A stretch of DNA of 64,000 nt, from positions 1,969,501 through 2,033,500 of the forward strand of contig NZ_CP041217.1 in assembly GCF_006542275.1 (NCBI RefSeq). Reading direction: 5' to 3'. Shown piece by piece: positions 1 through 7,407 of the stretch (its first letter is position 1; the number at the start of each line of letters is the position of its first letter). The notes below the pieces were generated by a model. The model had not been told where the DNA came from and made no database searches. It was given only the letters and a program-made list of their open reading frames with translations. The position numbers and the translations under genes were made by a program. The stretch comes from Saccharibacillus brassicae (GTDB lineage Bacteria; Bacillota; Bacilli; Paenibacillales; Paenibacillaceae).

Positions 1-849
1 ATCTTTTTTATAACCGATTTCCTTGAAGAATAAAGCTTTCAAATGAAGAAGGTCTGTTTCATTAGGATATACATTAACCGCATCAATCAAAATAACTAAT
101 GCTTCTTCATATCGCTTCAGCTCACCCAATGCTTTGCAAAGCGTTGTTACAAGCTCAGGTAAGATTGTAAGTCCCTTACTTAGAGAATAAGCCTTTTTCA
201 AAAAAGTCATTGCCTTTTGATATTCTCCTACCCAAAAATAAGTTCTTCCTAGGTTGAATAAATTATAAGCGCTTGGATCTTCTTCCGCTCCTTTAAGAAT
301 TAGAGCAAGGTTACGATTAGCTTTATTGCGATCCTGCATCATATCATCTGTATAACCTACATGCATGATCACAGAATTTGCATGCCCGGCAATTAAGTGA
401 GCACCTTCGCCTGTAACATCCAAATGTTCATGTAATCGATTTTTATAATTTAATCCTTTATGATTCGCAAATAAACGGATAGCTAAATGGTTGAGAGCAC
501 GTTCCCCAGAAAGCAAATTGTGAATTTTCACAAAATAATAATCGTCTTCTGAAGAGATATCGTTTTGCAGATCAGCATCTTCAGGTAAATATTCATCCGC
601 ATCCAGAACAAGAATGTAATCTGTATGGGCATACTTGATCGCTTTATTTCTTGCCGCCGAAAAATCATTGATCCATTCAAAATGATGAATTTCTGCTTGA
701 TATTGCTCGGCAATTTCAAGAGTTCGATCTGTTGATCCTGTGTCTACAATAACAATCTGATCGACCACCGATGCTACGCTATCCAAGCACTTTTTCAAAT
801 GCTTTTCTTCGTCTTTGACGATCATGCACAGAGCAATTGTTTTTTTCAT
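1..849 (-). CDS. Family 2 glycosyltransferase with TPR-like tail (3' end outside window)
   Basis: The frame opens at ATG 849 and stays open for 283 codons to the window edge, so the C-terminus is missing. The N-terminal 100 residues form a GT-A fold of family 2: MKKTIALCMIVKDEE start, DTGSTD at residues 36-41 for nucleotide binding, and a DADE metal-binding motif near 83-86. The second half (EDPSAYNLFNLGRTYFW and following) looks like helical TPR repeats. Family knowledge: such SunS/WcaA-like enzymes transfer sugars to proteins or glycans. It lies directly downstream of four flagellin genes and has a weak SigD-like promoter of its own, so flagellin glycosylation is a reasonable inference. The sugar and the acceptor cannot be read from sequence. 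Confidence 0.85.
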   Translation of the reverse strand, partial: MKKTIALCMIVKDEEKHLKKCLDSVASVVDQIVIVDTGSTDRTLEIAEQYQAEIHHFEWINDFSAARNKAIKYAHTDYILVLDADEYLPEDADLQNDISSEDDYYFVKIHNLLSGERALNHLAIRLFANHKGLNYKNRLHEHLDVTGEGAHLIAGHANSVIMHVGYTDDMMQDRNKANRNLALILKGAEEDPSAYNLFNLGRTYFWVGEYQKAMTFLKKAYSLSKGLTILPELVTTLCKALGELKRYEEALVILIDAVNVYPNETDLLHLKALFFKEIGYKKD

Positions 850-892
850 TATTTCTTCCCTCTCATTCCTGAGTAAAAAACCCTATATTTCT

Positions 893-920
893 TTATCGGT
901 CTAACTACTTTTTATTATTA
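893..920 (-). promoter_or_regulatory. Possible SigD promoter of the glycosyltransferase gene
   Basis: On the minus strand the sequence reads TAAT, 16 bases, then ACCGATAA, close to the SigD pattern TAAA-N15-GCCGATAT. It lies about 45 bases upstream of the glycosyltransferase start. The -35 box is imperfect. Confidence 0.4.
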
Positions 921-965
921 GGCGCTGCAAAATCAAACTCATCAGCTCTTTAAAGTAAATATGTA

Positions 966-1004
966 ATAAAAAAACAAAAAGACCACCAATATGGCAGTCT
1001 TTTT
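966..1004 (-). terminator. Terminator after flagellin gene 1
   Basis: Arms AAAAAGAC (976-983) and GTCTTTTT (997-1004) form a hairpin 13 bases after the flagellin stop. An A-rich tract at 966-975 becomes a U-run on the minus strand. The hairpin is nearly symmetric, so it may work in both directions. Confidence 0.75.
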
Positions 1005-1016
1005 GTTTTTTCTGGA

Positions 1017-1832
1017 TTAACGAAGAAGTTGCAGTACGCTTTGCGGCTGTTGGTTCGCTTGCGCAAGCATCGCTTGCGAAGCTTGAGCCAGAATGTTGCT
1101 CTTCGTTTGGTTCATCATTTCTTTCGCCATGTCGACGTCGCGGATACGGGATTCCGCAGCCGACAGGTTCTCCGACGTCGTGCCCAGGTTGTTGATCGTG
1201 TGCTCCAGACGGTTCTGGATCGCACCCAATTGCGAACGCTCGGCTGATACAGTCTTCATCGCCGCATCCAGTGCCGTGATAGCCGCGTTGGCTCCGGTTT
1301 GCGTGCCGATAGCAATACTATCGATACCCAGTGCAGATGCTCCGATGTTGGCGATACTCAGCGTGATCGCTTGGCTCGCGTTGGCACCGATATGCAGGAC
1401 CGCTGCGCTGACTCCAGCACCGTTCAACAATTTCTTCGTATTGAATTCAGTATCTGTCGAGATCCGCGTTACTTCACTGTTGAGCTGCGCTACTTCTCTT
1501 TGCAGTTCCGCACGGTCGTCATTTGTGTTCGTATCATTCGCAGACTGGACCGCCAATTCGCGGATGCGCTGCAGAATGCTGTGCGTTTCGTTCATCGCGC
1601 CTTCCGCCGTTTGGATCAGCGAGATGCCGTCTTGAGCGTTCTTCGAAGCCATGTCCAGACCGCGGATCTGGCCGCGCATTTTCTCGGAGATCGCCAGGCC
1701 GGCAGCGTCGTCGCCTGCACGGTTGATCCGAAGACCCGAAGACAGTTTCTCGATCGATTTTGCGGTGTTCACGGTGTTCGCGCTCAGCTGGCGGTGCGTG
1801 TTCATGGCCGAAATGTTGTGGTTGATAATCAT
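1017..1832 (-). CDS. hag: Flagellin, tandem copy 1
   Basis: A 271-residue flagellin. It has the conserved N-terminal D0/D1 region (MIINHNISAMNTHRQL, then KLSSGLRINRAGDDAAGLAIS) and the C-terminal D1/D0 region (NRLEHTINNLGTTSENLSAAES to VLQLLR). The central variable domain is almost absent, so the filament surface should be plain. Flagellin is exported by the flagellar type III system and polymerises into the filament. This copy is nearly identical to copy 2; the clearest differences are an Asn for Ser in the MMNQTKSN stretch and QQPQSV for QQPQGV. A SigD promoter, a CsrA-type hairpin and its own terminator flank it, so it can be transcribed alone. The symbol hag follows Bacillus usage. Confidence 0.97.
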   Translation of the reverse strand: MIINHNISAMNTHRQLSANTVNTAKSIEKLSSGLRINRAGDDAAGLAISEKMRGQIRGLDMASKNAQDGISLIQTAEGAMNETHSILQRIRELAVQSANDTNTNDDRAELQREVAQLNSEVTRISTDTEFNTKKLLNGAGVSAAVLHIGANASQAITLSIANIGASALGIDSIAIGTQTGANAAITALDAAMKTVSAERSQLGAIQNRLEHTINNLGTTSENLSAAESRIRDVDMAKEMMNQTKSNILAQASQAMLAQANQQPQSVLQLLR

Positions 1833-1863
1833 TGTGGTAGTTCCTCCCTGAAATTAGTTATTC

Positions 1864-1877
1864 CCACATCCATGTGG
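1864..1877 (-). promoter_or_regulatory. CsrA-type hairpin in flagellin 1 leader
   Basis: The perfect 14-base palindrome CCACATCCATGTGG folds on the transcript as CCACAU-GG-AUGUGG and presents the A-N-GGA core of CsrA sites. It lies about 32 bases upstream of the start codon, and a second GGA lies in the Shine-Dalgarno sequence. The Bacillus hag leader has the same arrangement. Confidence 0.65.
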
Positions 1878-1921
1878 TTGTGCCGGTGTTGAGCTTGGCT
1901 GCTCTTCACTAGCTTATTATA

Positions 1922-1949
1922 TATATCGGTTAATTATTACTTTTATTTA
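1922..1949 (-). promoter_or_regulatory. SigD promoter of flagellin 1
   Basis: The minus strand reads TAAA, 15 bases, ACCGATAT. It matches the SigD consensus except for one base and lies about 90 bases upstream of the flagellin start. Confidence 0.8.
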
Positions 1950-2000
1950 GATCTATTAATTTTTTATTTTAATTTATTTTCTTATTGATTAGCCGTATCC

Positions 2001-2034
2001 AAAAAAAGCGGCTCTCCCGAAGGAGAGCCGCTTT
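2001..2034 (-). terminator. Terminator after flagellin gene 2
   Basis: A perfect 13-bp stem, AAAGCGGCTCTCC and GGAGAGCCGCTTT around CGAA, is followed on the minus strand by a U-run (A-run at 2001-2007). Confidence 0.85.
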
Positions 2035-2046
2035 GGCGTTGAAGTA

Positions 2047-2862
2047 TTAACGAAGCAGCTGCAGTACGCCCTGCGGCTGTTGGTTCGCTTGCGCAAGCAT
2101 CGCTTGCGAAGCTTGAGCCAGAATGTTGCTCTTCGTTTGGCTCATCATTTCTTTCGCCATGTCGACGTCGCGGATACGGGATTCCGCAGCCGACAGGTTC
2201 TCCGACGTCGTGCCCAGGTTGTTGATTGTGTGCTCCAGACGGTTCTGGATCGCACCCAATTGCGAACGCTCGGCTGATACAGTCTTCATCGCCGCATCCA
2301 GTGCCGTGATAGCCGCGTTGGCTCCGGTTTGCGTGCCGATAGCAATACTATCGATACCCAGTGCAGATGCTCCGATGTTGGCGATACTCAGCGTGATCGC
2401 TTGGCTCGCGTTGGCACCGATATGCAGGACCGCTGCGCTGACTCCAGCACCGTTCAACAATTTCTTCGTATTGAATTCAGTATCTGTCGAGATCCGCGTT
2501 ACTTCACTGTTGAGCTGCGCTACTTCTCTTTGCAGTTCCGCACGGTCGTCATTTGTGTTCGTATCATTCGCAGACTGGACCGCCAATTCGCGGATGCGCT
2601 GCAGAATGCTGTGCGTTTCGTTCATCGCGCCTTCCGCCGTTTGGATCAGCGAGATGCCGTCTTGAGCGTTCTTCGAAGCCATGTCCAGACCGCGGATCTG
2701 GCCGCGCATTTTCTCGGAGATCGCCAGGCCGGCAGCGTCGTCGCCTGCACGGTTGATCCGAAGACCCGAAGACAGTTTCTCGATCGATTTTGCGGTGTTC
2801 ACGGTGTTCGCGCTCAGCTGGCGGTGCGTGTTCATGGCCGAAATGTTGTGGTTGATAATCAT
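2047..2862 (-). CDS. hag: Flagellin, tandem copy 2
   Basis: A 271-residue flagellin differing from copy 1 at only a few residues. Gene plus upstream leader repeat copy 1 with a 1030-base period, including the 200 non-coding bases. That points to a recent tandem duplication or to continuing gene conversion. Its C-terminal coding end (QQPQGVLQLLR) matches copies 3 and 4 rather than copy 1, which fits exchange between copies. Role and export are as for copy 1. Four closely spaced genes probably raise flagellin dose. Confidence 0.97.
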   Translation of the reverse strand: MIINHNISAMNTHRQLSANTVNTAKSIEKLSSGLRINRAGDDAAGLAISEKMRGQIRGLDMASKNAQDGISLIQTAEGAMNETHSILQRIRELAVQSANDTNTNDDRAELQREVAQLNSEVTRISTDTEFNTKKLLNGAGVSAAVLHIGANASQAITLSIANIGASALGIDSIAIGTQTGANAAITALDAAMKTVSAERSQLGAIQNRLEHTINNLGTTSENLSAAESRIRDVDMAKEMMSQTKSNILAQASQAMLAQANQQPQGVLQLLR

Positions 2863-2893
2863 TGTGGTAGTTCCTCCCTGAAATTAGTTATTC

Positions 2894-2907
2894 CCACATC
2901 CATGTGG
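2894..2907 (-). promoter_or_regulatory. CsrA-type hairpin in flagellin 2 leader
   Basis: The same CCACATCCATGTGG palindrome sits at the same distance from the start codon as in copy 1. Confidence 0.65.
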
Positions 2908-2951
2908 TTGTGCCGGTGTTGAGCTTGGCTGCTCTTCACTAGCTTATTATA

Positions 2952-2979
2952 TATATCGGTTAATTATTACTTTTATTTA
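2952..2979 (-). promoter_or_regulatory. SigD promoter of flagellin 2
   Basis: Identical to the copy 1 promoter: TAAA-N15-ACCGATAT on the minus strand. Confidence 0.8.
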
Positions 2980-3030
2980 GATCTATTAATTTTTTATTTT
3001 AATTTATTTTCTTATTGATTAGCCGTATCC

Positions 3031-3064
3031 AAAAAAAGCGGCTCTCCCGAAGGAGAGCCGCTTT
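3031..3064 (-). terminator. Terminator after flagellin gene 3
   Basis: The same 13-bp stem with CGAA loop as after copy 2, followed by a U-run on the minus strand. Confidence 0.85.
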
Positions 3065-3076
3065 GGCGTTGAAGTA

Positions 3077-3892
3077 TTAACGAAGCAGCTGCAGTACGCC
3101 CTGCGGCTGTTGGTTCGCTTGCGCGAGCATCGCTTGCGAAGCTTGAGCCAGAATGTTGCTCTTCGTTTGGCTCATCATTTCTTTCGCCATGTCGACGTCG
3201 CGGATACGGGATTCCGCAGCCGACAGGTTCTCCGACGTCGTGCCCAGGTTGTTGATCGTGTGCTCCAGACGGTTCTGGTTCGCACCCAGTTTCGAACGCT
3301 CGGCCGACACGCTCTTGATCGCTGCGTCCAGTGCCGTGATAGCGGCATTGGCTCCGGTTTGCGTAGCGATATTCACCGTATCGATACCCAGCGAAGCCGC
3401 GCCCATGTTAGCAATGCTCAACGTGATCGCTTGGCTCGCGTTGGCACCGATATGCAGGACCGCTCCGCTGACTCCAGCACCGTCCAACAATTTCTTCGTG
3501 TTGAACTCGGTATCTGTCGAGATCCGTTGTACTTCTTTCGTCAGTTCCGCTACTTCTTTTTGCAGTTCTGCACGGTCGTCGTTCGTGTTCGTATCATTGG
3601 ACGATTGAACCGACAGTTCGCGTACGCGCTGCAGAATGCTGTGCGTTTCGTTCAGGGCGCCTTCCGCCGTTTGGATCAACGAAATGCCGTCTTGAGCATT
3701 CTTCGAAGCCATATCCAGACCGCGGATCTGGCCGCGCATTTTCTCGGAGATTGCCAGGCCGGCAGCGTCGTCGCCTGCACGGTTGATCCGAAGACCCGAA
3801 GACAGTTTCTCGATCGATTTTGCGGTATTTGCGGAGTTGGCGCTCAGCTGACGGTGCGTGTTCATGGCCGAAATATTGTGGTTGATAATCAT
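3077..3892 (-). CDS. hag: Flagellin, tandem copy 3
   Basis: A 271-residue flagellin of a second subtype shared with copy 4. Compared with copies 1 and 2 it has changes in the D1 helices (RVRELSVQSSND, KEVAELTKEVQRIS) and near the centre (NMGAASLGIDTVNIATQ). The D0 ends are almost the same in all four. The array therefore holds two diverged pairs, 1/2 and 3/4, which suggests duplication of an ancestral pair or pairwise homogenisation. Expression signals are the same as for its neighbours. Confidence 0.97.
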   Translation of the reverse strand: MIINHNISAMNTHRQLSANSANTAKSIEKLSSGLRINRAGDDAAGLAISEKMRGQIRGLDMASKNAQDGISLIQTAEGALNETHSILQRVRELSVQSSNDTNTNDDRAELQKEVAELTKEVQRISTDTEFNTKKLLDGAGVSGAVLHIGANASQAITLSIANMGAASLGIDTVNIATQTGANAAITALDAAIKSVSAERSKLGANQNRLEHTINNLGTTSENLSAAESRIRDVDMAKEMMSQTKSNILAQASQAMLAQANQQPQGVLQLLR

Positions 3893-3923
3893 TGTGGTAG
3901 TTCCTCCCTGAAGTTGGTTAATT

Positions 3924-3937
3924 CCACATCCATGTGG
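3924..3937 (-). promoter_or_regulatory. CsrA-type hairpin in flagellin 3 leader
   Basis: The CCACATCCATGTGG palindrome is conserved although the sequence around it differs from copies 1 and 2, which supports selection on the site. Confidence 0.65.
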
Positions 3938-3982
3938 TGGTTCTGGCGTTGAGCTTTGCAGCTCTCTACCAGCTTATTATAT

Positions 3983-4010
3983 ATATCGGTCGATCTTATC
4001 TTTCTGTTTA
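3983..4010 (-). promoter_or_regulatory. SigD promoter of flagellin 3
   Basis: The minus strand reads TAAA, about 16 bases, then CCGATATATAT. The spacer sequence differs from copies 1 and 2 while the boxes are kept. Confidence 0.8.
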
Positions 4011-4061
4011 GGTTTTTATTGCTTTTTTAAATTTAATTATAAACTTTAGATAAAGAATTCC

Positions 4062-4096
4062 AAAAAAAAGCAGCTCTCCCGAAGGAGAGCCGCTTT
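4062..4096 (-). terminator. Terminator after flagellin gene 4
   Basis: Stem AAAGCAGCTCTCC / GGAGAGCCGCTTT with a CGAA loop and one mismatch relative to the other copies. A U-run follows on the minus strand. Confidence 0.85.
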
Positions 4097-4108
4097 GGCG
4101 TTGAAGTA

Positions 4109-4924
4109 TTAACGAAGCAGCTGCAGTACGCCCTGCGGCTGTTGGTTCGCTTGCGCGAGCATCGCTTGCGAAGCTTGAGCCAGAATGTTGCTCTTCGTTT
4201 GGCTCATCATTTCTTTCGCCATGTCGACGTCGCGGATACGGGATTCCGCAGCCGACAGGTTCTCCGACGTCGTGCCCAGGTTGTTGATTGTGTGCTCCAG
4301 ACGGTTCTGGTTCGCACCCAGTTTCGAACGCTCGGCCGACACGCTCTTGATCGCTGCGTCCAGTGCCGTGATAGCGGCATTGGCTCCGGTTTGCGTAGCG
4401 ATGTTCACCGTATCGATACCCAGAGAAGCCGAACCCATGTTAGCAATGCTCAACGTGATCGCTTGGCTCGCGTTGGCACCGATATGCAGGACCGCTCCGC
4501 TGACTCCAGCACCGTCCAACAATTTCTTCGTGTTGAACTCGGTATCTGTCGAGATCCGTTGTACTTCTTTCGTCAGTTCCGCTACTTCTTTTTGCAGTTC
4601 TGCACGGTCGTCGTTCGTGTTCGTATCATTGGACGATTGAACCGACAGTTCGCGTACGCGCTGCAGAATGCTGTGCGTTTCGTTCAGGGCGCCTTCCGCC
4701 GTTTGGATCAGCGAGATGCCGTCTTGAGCATTCTTCGAAGCCATATCCAGACCGCGGATCTGACCGCGCATTTTCTCGGAGATCGCCAGGCCGGCAGCGT
4801 CGTCGCCTGCACGGTTGATCCGAAGACCCGAAGACAGTTTCTCGATCGATTTTGCAGTGTTCGCAGAGTTGGTGCTCAGCTGACGGTGTGTGTTCATGGC
4901 CGAAATATTGTGGTTGATAATCAT
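4109..4924 (-). CDS. hag: Flagellin, tandem copy 4 (csrA-proximal)
   Basis: A 271-residue flagellin differing from copy 3 at few positions (QLSTNSANT for QLSANSANT, NMGSASLG for NMGAASLG). It is the copy next to csrA and so occupies the place of the single hag gene of Bacillus subtilis. Both flagellin ends needed for filament packing are intact, with no variable D2/D3 insertion. It has its own SigD promoter and leader hairpin like the other three. Confidence 0.97.
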   Translation of the reverse strand: MIINHNISAMNTHRQLSTNSANTAKSIEKLSSGLRINRAGDDAAGLAISEKMRGQIRGLDMASKNAQDGISLIQTAEGALNETHSILQRVRELSVQSSNDTNTNDDRAELQKEVAELTKEVQRISTDTEFNTKKLLDGAGVSGAVLHIGANASQAITLSIANMGSASLGIDTVNIATQTGANAAITALDAAIKSVSAERSKLGANQNRLEHTINNLGTTSENLSAAESRIRDVDMAKEMMSQTKSNILAQASQAMLAQANQQPQGVLQLLR

Positions 4925-4955
4925 TGTGGTAGTTCCTCCCTGAAGTTGGTTAATT

Positions 4956-4969
4956 CCACATCCATGTGG
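4956..4969 (-). promoter_or_regulatory. CsrA-type hairpin in flagellin 4 leader
   Basis: The same CCACATCCATGTGG palindrome about 32 bases upstream of the start codon, exposing GGA at the loop. Confidence 0.65.
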
Positions 4970-5013
4970 TGGTTCTGGCGTTGAGCTTTTCAGCTCTCCA
5001 CCAGCTTACTATA

Positions 5014-5041
5014 TATATCGGATGTAAAGCCTGTAAGTTTA
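5014..5041 (-). promoter_or_regulatory. SigD promoter of flagellin 4
   Basis: TAAA, about 16 bases, CCGATATATAT on the minus strand. It lies between csrA and flagellin 4, just past the csrA stop. Confidence 0.8.
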
Positions 5042-5064
5042 TAGCTAAATTTCAGTTTTGCCAA

Positions 5065-5304
5065 TCATTTTTTAGGGCTATTTTTCATATGCTTCATCAG
5101 ACGTGCAACGTCTTGCGAAGCCGGAGCAGCGGATTCCCGATTGGATTGCTGAATCAACTCATAGACTTCTTTACGAAAAATATCGACTTGTTTCGGTGCC
5201 TGTATGCCAATGCGCACAGTCTCGCCTTCTACAGCAATCACCGTAACTTCGATATTATCTTGAATTACGATTGTTTCTCCCTTTTTCCGGGAAAGCACCA
5301 ACAT
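5065..5304 (-). CDS. csrA: Translational regulator CsrA
   Basis: A 79-residue CsrA with the canonical start MLVLSRKKGETIVI and the conserved VRIGIQAPKQVDIFR core. The dimer binds GGA-containing hairpins in mRNA leaders and blocks ribosome access. In Bacillus its target is hag and FliW antagonises it. fliW ends one base upstream of the csrA start, so the two are translationally linked, and four flagellin leaders with matching hairpins follow. The tail after about residue 55 is typical of Gram-positive CsrA. Confidence 0.96.
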   Translation of the reverse strand: MLVLSRKKGETIVIQDNIEVTVIAVEGETVRIGIQAPKQVDIFRKEVYELIQQSNRESAAPASQDVARLMKHMKNSPKK

Positions 5305-5305
5305 A

Positions 5306-5761
5306 TCATTCCCCTCCTTCGACAGGGTTTATAGCAGATTCCAGCTCACTTGGCCAGAGTAGATGTTTGGTAGGATAGGAAGAATTATGCAAAACAACTT
5401 GAAGACCCTTGCGTTTTTTTGGGTTCAGTACGATTGGCGCCAAAATGTTCATTGTGGATTTCTCGACTTCTTCATGCAAAGTTACTATGCTGCGTACGAC
5501 TACATCTGAATGAATTCCCAACGCTTCCTTTTCAGAACTTCCAAGTTCAAATTCATATTCCGGGAAAAACACGAACGGATCGACAAGCAAAAAAGACAGA
5601 TGTTTCTCTTTTAGAGATTGGAAATGAAAAAACGGACTATCTTCTACGGGAATAAGCGCAAACTCTGTTTCTTCGTCGAAACCAGGGATACCTTTTTCAA
5701 AATGATAGATCTGCTCTACCGTAATTTCTGTACTGCCCAAAGTGGCTGTCTCGATAATCAA
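5306..5761 (-). CDS. fliW: Flagellar assembly factor FliW
   Basis: FliW binds both flagellin and CsrA. When cytoplasmic flagellin is low it releases CsrA inhibition incompletely, coupling flagellin synthesis to export. The protein has the family signature FEKGIPGF near residue 26 and ends in VEGGE. The frame extends to a GTG at 5770, but that codon overlaps the Shine-Dalgarno sequence CGAGGAG. The TTG at 5761 has ideal spacing and gives the start MIIETATLG, which matches the Bacillus N-terminus MIIDTKYHG; 151 residues are therefore preferred. It forms a flgL-yviE-fliW-csrA string. Confidence 0.95.
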   Translation of the reverse strand: MIIETATLGSTEITVEQIYHFEKGIPGFDEETEFALIPVEDSPFFHFQSLKEKHLSFLLVDPFVFFPEYEFELGSSEKEALGIHSDVVVRSIVTLHEEVEKSTMNILAPIVLNPKKRKGLQVVLHNSSYPTKHLLWPSELESAINPVEGGE

Positions 5762-5868
5762 TCCGATCACTCCTCGATTTCTCGATTAAAAATCCTGTAT
5801 TGCGATTATAGAATAAAAAAAAGCCGGGCACCACAATCTATTGCGTGTCACGACTCATGTTAAGGCAT

Positions 5869-6438
5869 TTATCCAATTGTATCAATCGAAGGCGGAATAA
5901 TCTCAAACGTGTTCTTCTGAAGCAAATACATGTTGATACTGCCTACCGTGTAATTGATCTCTACAGGCTGTGTCTCGATTCGAATGTCTACTTTAGCCGC
6001 TCTAAAATCGATTTTGGGCGGTGGCGTCTCGAAACGAATTTGTACATTTCCCATTGAAGCCGGTCCTCGAGATTCCGGTATCGGCAGCGCCTTGTTGTCT
6101 GTTCCATAGATCTCTGCGATGGTGTTGCCCGGCTTATGAATGGCAGCCAATTGATTGCCCGCATCGACACGCTTAGCCAAAGCCTGCATAAAATTTTGCT
6201 GATACCCCGAAACAAGACGATCATTCAGTTCTCGCATCGTCCCACCCGTATATGCTGCAAAAGCTTTGCTCTGGTCAATGGTCAGCTGAGGTTTGTACTG
6301 CTCGATAGACAGCTGTGCAGCCTGAGTTTCCTGCTGCATCTGCGGCTTGGGCTGACGAATCTCCATCTGTCCACGCGTCGTTTCGATCCCAATCTTGGCC
6401 GGAGTTTGCCTAATTTGAATTTGAGGAATAGAAGGCAT
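5869..6438 (-). CDS. yviE: DUF6470 family protein (YviE)
   Basis: About 189 residues. It corresponds by position and sequence style to YviE, found between flgL and fliW in Bacilli; its function is unknown. The N-terminal half is rich in Q, I and P with short repeats (IPQIQIRQTPAKIGIET, EIRQPKPQMQQE). The C-terminal part has alternating beta-like segments (VQIRFETPPPKIDFRAAKVDIRIET). No signal peptide or membrane segment is seen. ATG 6438 is chosen because AAAGGTGG lies eight bases upstream; the GTG at 6450 overlaps that site. Co-transcription with flgL and fliW suggests a role in the late flagellar stage. Confidence 0.8.
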   Translation of the reverse strand: MPSIPQIQIRQTPAKIGIETTRGQMEIRQPKPQMQQETQAAQLSIEQYKPQLTIDQSKAFAAYTGGTMRELNDRLVSGYQQNFMQALAKRVDAGNQLAAIHKPGNTIAEIYGTDNKALPIPESRGPASMGNVQIRFETPPPKIDFRAAKVDIRIETQPVEINYTVGSINMYLLQKNTFEIIPPSIDTIG

Positions 6439-6462
6439 GGAAGCACCCACCTTTCCGCGGCT

Positions 6463-7377
6463 TTATCTCATAAAATCAACCAGGGAAGTGCTGATAATTT
6501 TGGCTCCAACAGACAGGGAGGCATTATAGACGCTTTCTTCGATCTTCGACTTGATCATCAATTTTGCATAATCAGCGTCTTCCGTTTTGGATTGAAGTTC
6601 GGTCAAGTTAGTTTCCAAATTCCCAAGACGGTTCTCCATCAATTCAAGACGATTCGTTTTTGCACCGACTTCCGCATGAACAACAGCAAACTTATTTGTT
6701 CGCGAATCGATCATATCCAACTGAGCACCGATCGCTTTCAAGTCACCATTATCAAGTGCCGCTTCAAGATTATTGAAAATAGCAAACATGTTATCGGCTT
6801 CATCGCCGCCGAATACCGTATTCCCCGAAGTATTGATAGACATTTGCACCCCGGCGCCGACCGTATATTTAACCTGACCCTGATCCAAAACAAGCGATCG
6901 AGCAGCCGAAGTGTCGGAAACTCCATTTACTTTGGCAAACCCGTACGGTTTTTGATCGTAAGTTTCGCCGTTAAAAATGTATTTGCCGTTAAATTGGCTG
7001 TTACCGACATCGATCATTTGCTCTTTGAGCTGTTTGATTTCGGCCTGGATGCTGTTATGCGACTCTTGGGAATTGGTTCCTGTCGATGCTTGAACGGTCA
7101 ATTCACGCACACGCTGCATGACGGAATTAACTTCGGTCAGCACATCATCATTAAATCCTAACCACGATAACGCACTGTCCGTATTGCGTTGATACTGTTC
7201 GTTCGAAGACAGCTCTTGCCGATACCGCAGCGAATAAGTGATGCCTGTCGGATCATCGGAAGGCTTGTTAATCTTCATGCCTGTTGTCATTTGAAGCTGG
7301 GTATCATTCATTTTCGATGCTGTTCGATTCAGGTTATTCAATAAGTGATTGCTCATCATCCCTGACGTTACTCTCAT
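6463..7377 (-). CDS. flgL: Flagellar hook-associated protein FlgL (HAP3)
   Basis: A 304-residue junction protein between hook (via FlgK) and filament. The start MRVTSGMMSNHLLNNLN and the motif MKINKPSDDPTGITYSLRYR are typical of flagellin-like HAP3. The C-terminal helix (EDADYAKLMIKSKIEE to STSLVDFMR) matches the flagellin D0 domain. It follows flgK by about 30 bases in the flgM-flgN-flgK-flgL order seen across Bacilli. Confidence 0.96.
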   Translation of the reverse strand: MRVTSGMMSNHLLNNLNRTASKMNDTQLQMTTGMKINKPSDDPTGITYSLRYRQELSSNEQYQRNTDSALSWLGFNDDVLTEVNSVMQRVRELTVQASTGTNSQESHNSIQAEIKQLKEQMIDVGNSQFNGKYIFNGETYDQKPYGFAKVNGVSDTSAARSLVLDQGQVKYTVGAGVQMSINTSGNTVFGGDEADNMFAIFNNLEAALDNGDLKAIGAQLDMIDSRTNKFAVVHAEVGAKTNRLELMENRLGNLETNLTELQSKTEDADYAKLMIKSKIEESVYNASLSVGAKIISTSLVDFMR

Positions 7378-7407
7378 AATTATGACGACTCCCTTCTTAT
7401 TTCGATT

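Noticed and set aside
1029-3952. Long plus-strand open frames across the flagellin genes (up to 280 codons)
   Set aside because: They are shadows of the flagellin reading frame, repeated in every copy, Arg-rich, with no ribosome sites.
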